A DNA stretch of 64,000 nt from assembly GCA_025054775.1 (NCBI GenBank), contig JANWZA010000011.1:62001-126000 (forward strand), written 5' to 3'. Both the position numbers and the translations under genes were made by a program. Below, one piece after another: positions 63,291 through 64,000 of this stretch (within the stretch, counting starts at the first letter, position 1; each line of letters begins with the position of its first letter). The notes beneath the pieces were generated by a model that saw only the letters and a program-made list of their open reading frames with translations, did not search any database and was not told the origin of the DNA. The DNA is from Microscillaceae bacterium. Its GTDB lineage: Bacteria; Bacteroidota; Bacteroidia; Cytophagales; Microscillaceae.

Positions 63291-63749
63291 TTATCGTACA
63301 GAAAATTCATGTGTTACAAAATTTCGTCTATCACTTGGATTAGTGCCATAGTGCATAATAAAACGGTATTTGCCTTTGGCAACTGCCCTTTTTTTAGATT
63401 GATTATTTTCGCAAAGTGTTTCGTGCAAATCCCAAGTAAAAATAGCTGTTTCATTTTCATCCATTTCCTTGATACTTTGAGGAGCAGGGCAGACTTTATC
63501 GCACGGGCAGTAAGGGACTTGGAGAGGTTGCCATTTTTCACCCACTTTTTGTTCTATCTGCAGTTCCATTGGATCAAATAAGTAGATGTGGTTGCCTGTG
63601 GTATTTTTAATTTCTATTTTTAGGGTATGTCCTCGCTTTACACGTTTGTTGCCTCTAATTTGAGGTACATTTTCTTTTTGGGCACACACGTATGTTGAGA
63701 TAAGCACACAATTGACTATAATCGAAACAAAGAACATGATTTTTTTCAT
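63291..63749 (-). CDS. Secreted protein of unknown function
   Basis: 152 residues with a signal peptide (1-23, ending YVCAQ). The mature part resembles an Ig-like/beta-sandwich: GHTLKIEIKNTTGNHIYLFD, GEKWQPLQVPYCPCDKVCPA with four cysteines close together, then ETAIFTWDLHE and GKYRFIMHYG. The cysteine cluster may form disulfides or bind metal. I do not recognise a named family. It follows a good promoter and stands upstream of pgk on the same strand. Confidence 0.6.
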   Translation of the reverse strand: MKKIMFFVSIIVNCVLISTYVCAQKENVPQIRGNKRVKRGHTLKIEIKNTTGNHIYLFDPMELQIEQKVGEKWQPLQVPYCPCDKVCPAPQSIKEMDENETAIFTWDLHETLCENNQSKKRAVAKGKYRFIMHYGTNPSDRRNFVTHEFSVR

Positions 63750-63809
63750 AATTGACGATAGGAACGCAAGCGATATATATTGATAGAAGTTCCTTTATTA
63801 GCTTGTACA

Positions 63810-63841
63810 CAAAGGTAGCTAAAAGGAATAGAAATAACAAA
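63810..63841 (-). promoter_or_regulatory. Promoter of the 63291-63749 secreted-protein gene
   Basis: Minus strand TTTG (63838-63841), 20 nt, then TACCTTTG (63810-63817): both boxes at standard spacing, about 60 nt before the ATG. Confidence 0.65.
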
Positions 63842-63859
63842 TTTTGGTGTTCTTTTACC

Positions 63860-63965
63860 CTTTTCGCTTTTTTGGCTCAAGGAGCGGAGCAGAGCTTGTA
63901 GGGCTTCGCTGAACTTCAGTATTTGAATAAGCCTTACAAAGGCTTGCCTTTCCAATCCTTAACGT
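63860..63965 (-). repeat. Dispersed intergenic repeat, copy 4 (minus orientation)
   Basis: On the minus strand: AAGGATTGGAAAGGC, AAGCCTTTGTAAGGCTTA, TACTGAAGTTCAGCGAAGCC, CTACAAGCTC, CTTGAGCC and AAAAAAGCG, the same block order as the other copies. CTGAAGTTCAG is nearly self-complementary and AAGCC...GGCTT forms a hairpin. It lies upstream of the secreted-protein promoter. Confidence 0.7.
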
Positions 63966-64000
63966 GTTTTATAGGACTTTCAATTGAGCATAATCACAAA

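Overview
The window is AT-rich, densely coded chromosomal DNA that reads as a Bacteroidota genome, most likely order Cytophagales (inference). The evidence is: many promoters with the Bacteroidota -7 box TAnnTTTG (often with a -33 TTG/TTTG about 16-21 nt upstream); PorV of the type IX secretion system; a Bacteroidota-type lycopene cyclase; DUF2147; and large membrane signalling proteins (class III adenylate cyclase, GAF/PAS sensor, SpoIIE phosphatase) of a kind common in that order. No ribosomal operon or replication origin is visible. One tRNA (Ser-UGA) is present.

Layout. 1-6.5 kb: truncated channel-like protein, DUF2147, lysozyme-like protein, TPK-like protein, crtY, esterase, adenylate cyclase. 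6.6-7.35 kb: a dead IS1-family element with recognisable ends. 7.5-22.4 kb: housekeeping and envelope genes (oligopeptidase B, GAF/PAS sensor, hslU, amidohydrolase-like protein, divIC-like protein, aldehyde dehydrogenase, SpmAB-like transporter, YdcF-like protein, aminotransferase, inositol monophosphatase, DUF2231-like protein). 22.5-28.75 kb: a complete type II-C CRISPR-Cas locus, with tracrRNA on the minus strand, cas9 split by a frameshift at an A10 tract, cas1, cas2, a bidirectional terminator, and an array of 17 repeats of 36 bp plus one degenerate terminal repeat. 28.8-42.7 kb: M28 peptidase, porV, comB, RIC-like hemerythrin, holA with an outer-membrane protein, ald, lpdA, ftsL-like, ridA, ispE. 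42.7-43.6 kb: a gene-free stretch with a dispersed repeat and a 21-bp-periodic AT-rich array. 43.6-64 kb: purN, tRNA-Ser, hemH, a decayed restriction-modification pair, ung, Hsp20-like, surE, mtgA, DUF2520, UbiA-type prenyltransferase, serine hydrolase, SpoIIE phosphatase, rsmA-ispD, htrA, pgk.

How the parts relate. The defence content is the most interesting. The CRISPR locus looks recently active: repeats are identical except at the right end, and two spacers share 25 nt but differ at their predicted PAM-proximal end. Yet its effector gene is out of frame at a slippery homopolymer. Twenty kb away a restriction-modification system is degenerate, and its methyltransferase is broken by an exact 11-bp tandem duplication. 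tracrRNA and cas9 are driven by nearly abutting divergent promoters lying on the anti-repeat itself. Isoprenoid genes (ispD, ispE, UbiA, crtY) are scattered, not clustered.

Two non-coding signals are not explained by ordinary annotation: a family of about 100-bp intergenic repeats seen four times (30.8, 42.8, 56.3 and 63.9 kb), and an array of about 17 units of exactly 21 bp at 42,975-43,331 that keeps its register without any indel. All functional names rest on motif recognition from the sequence; no database search was run.
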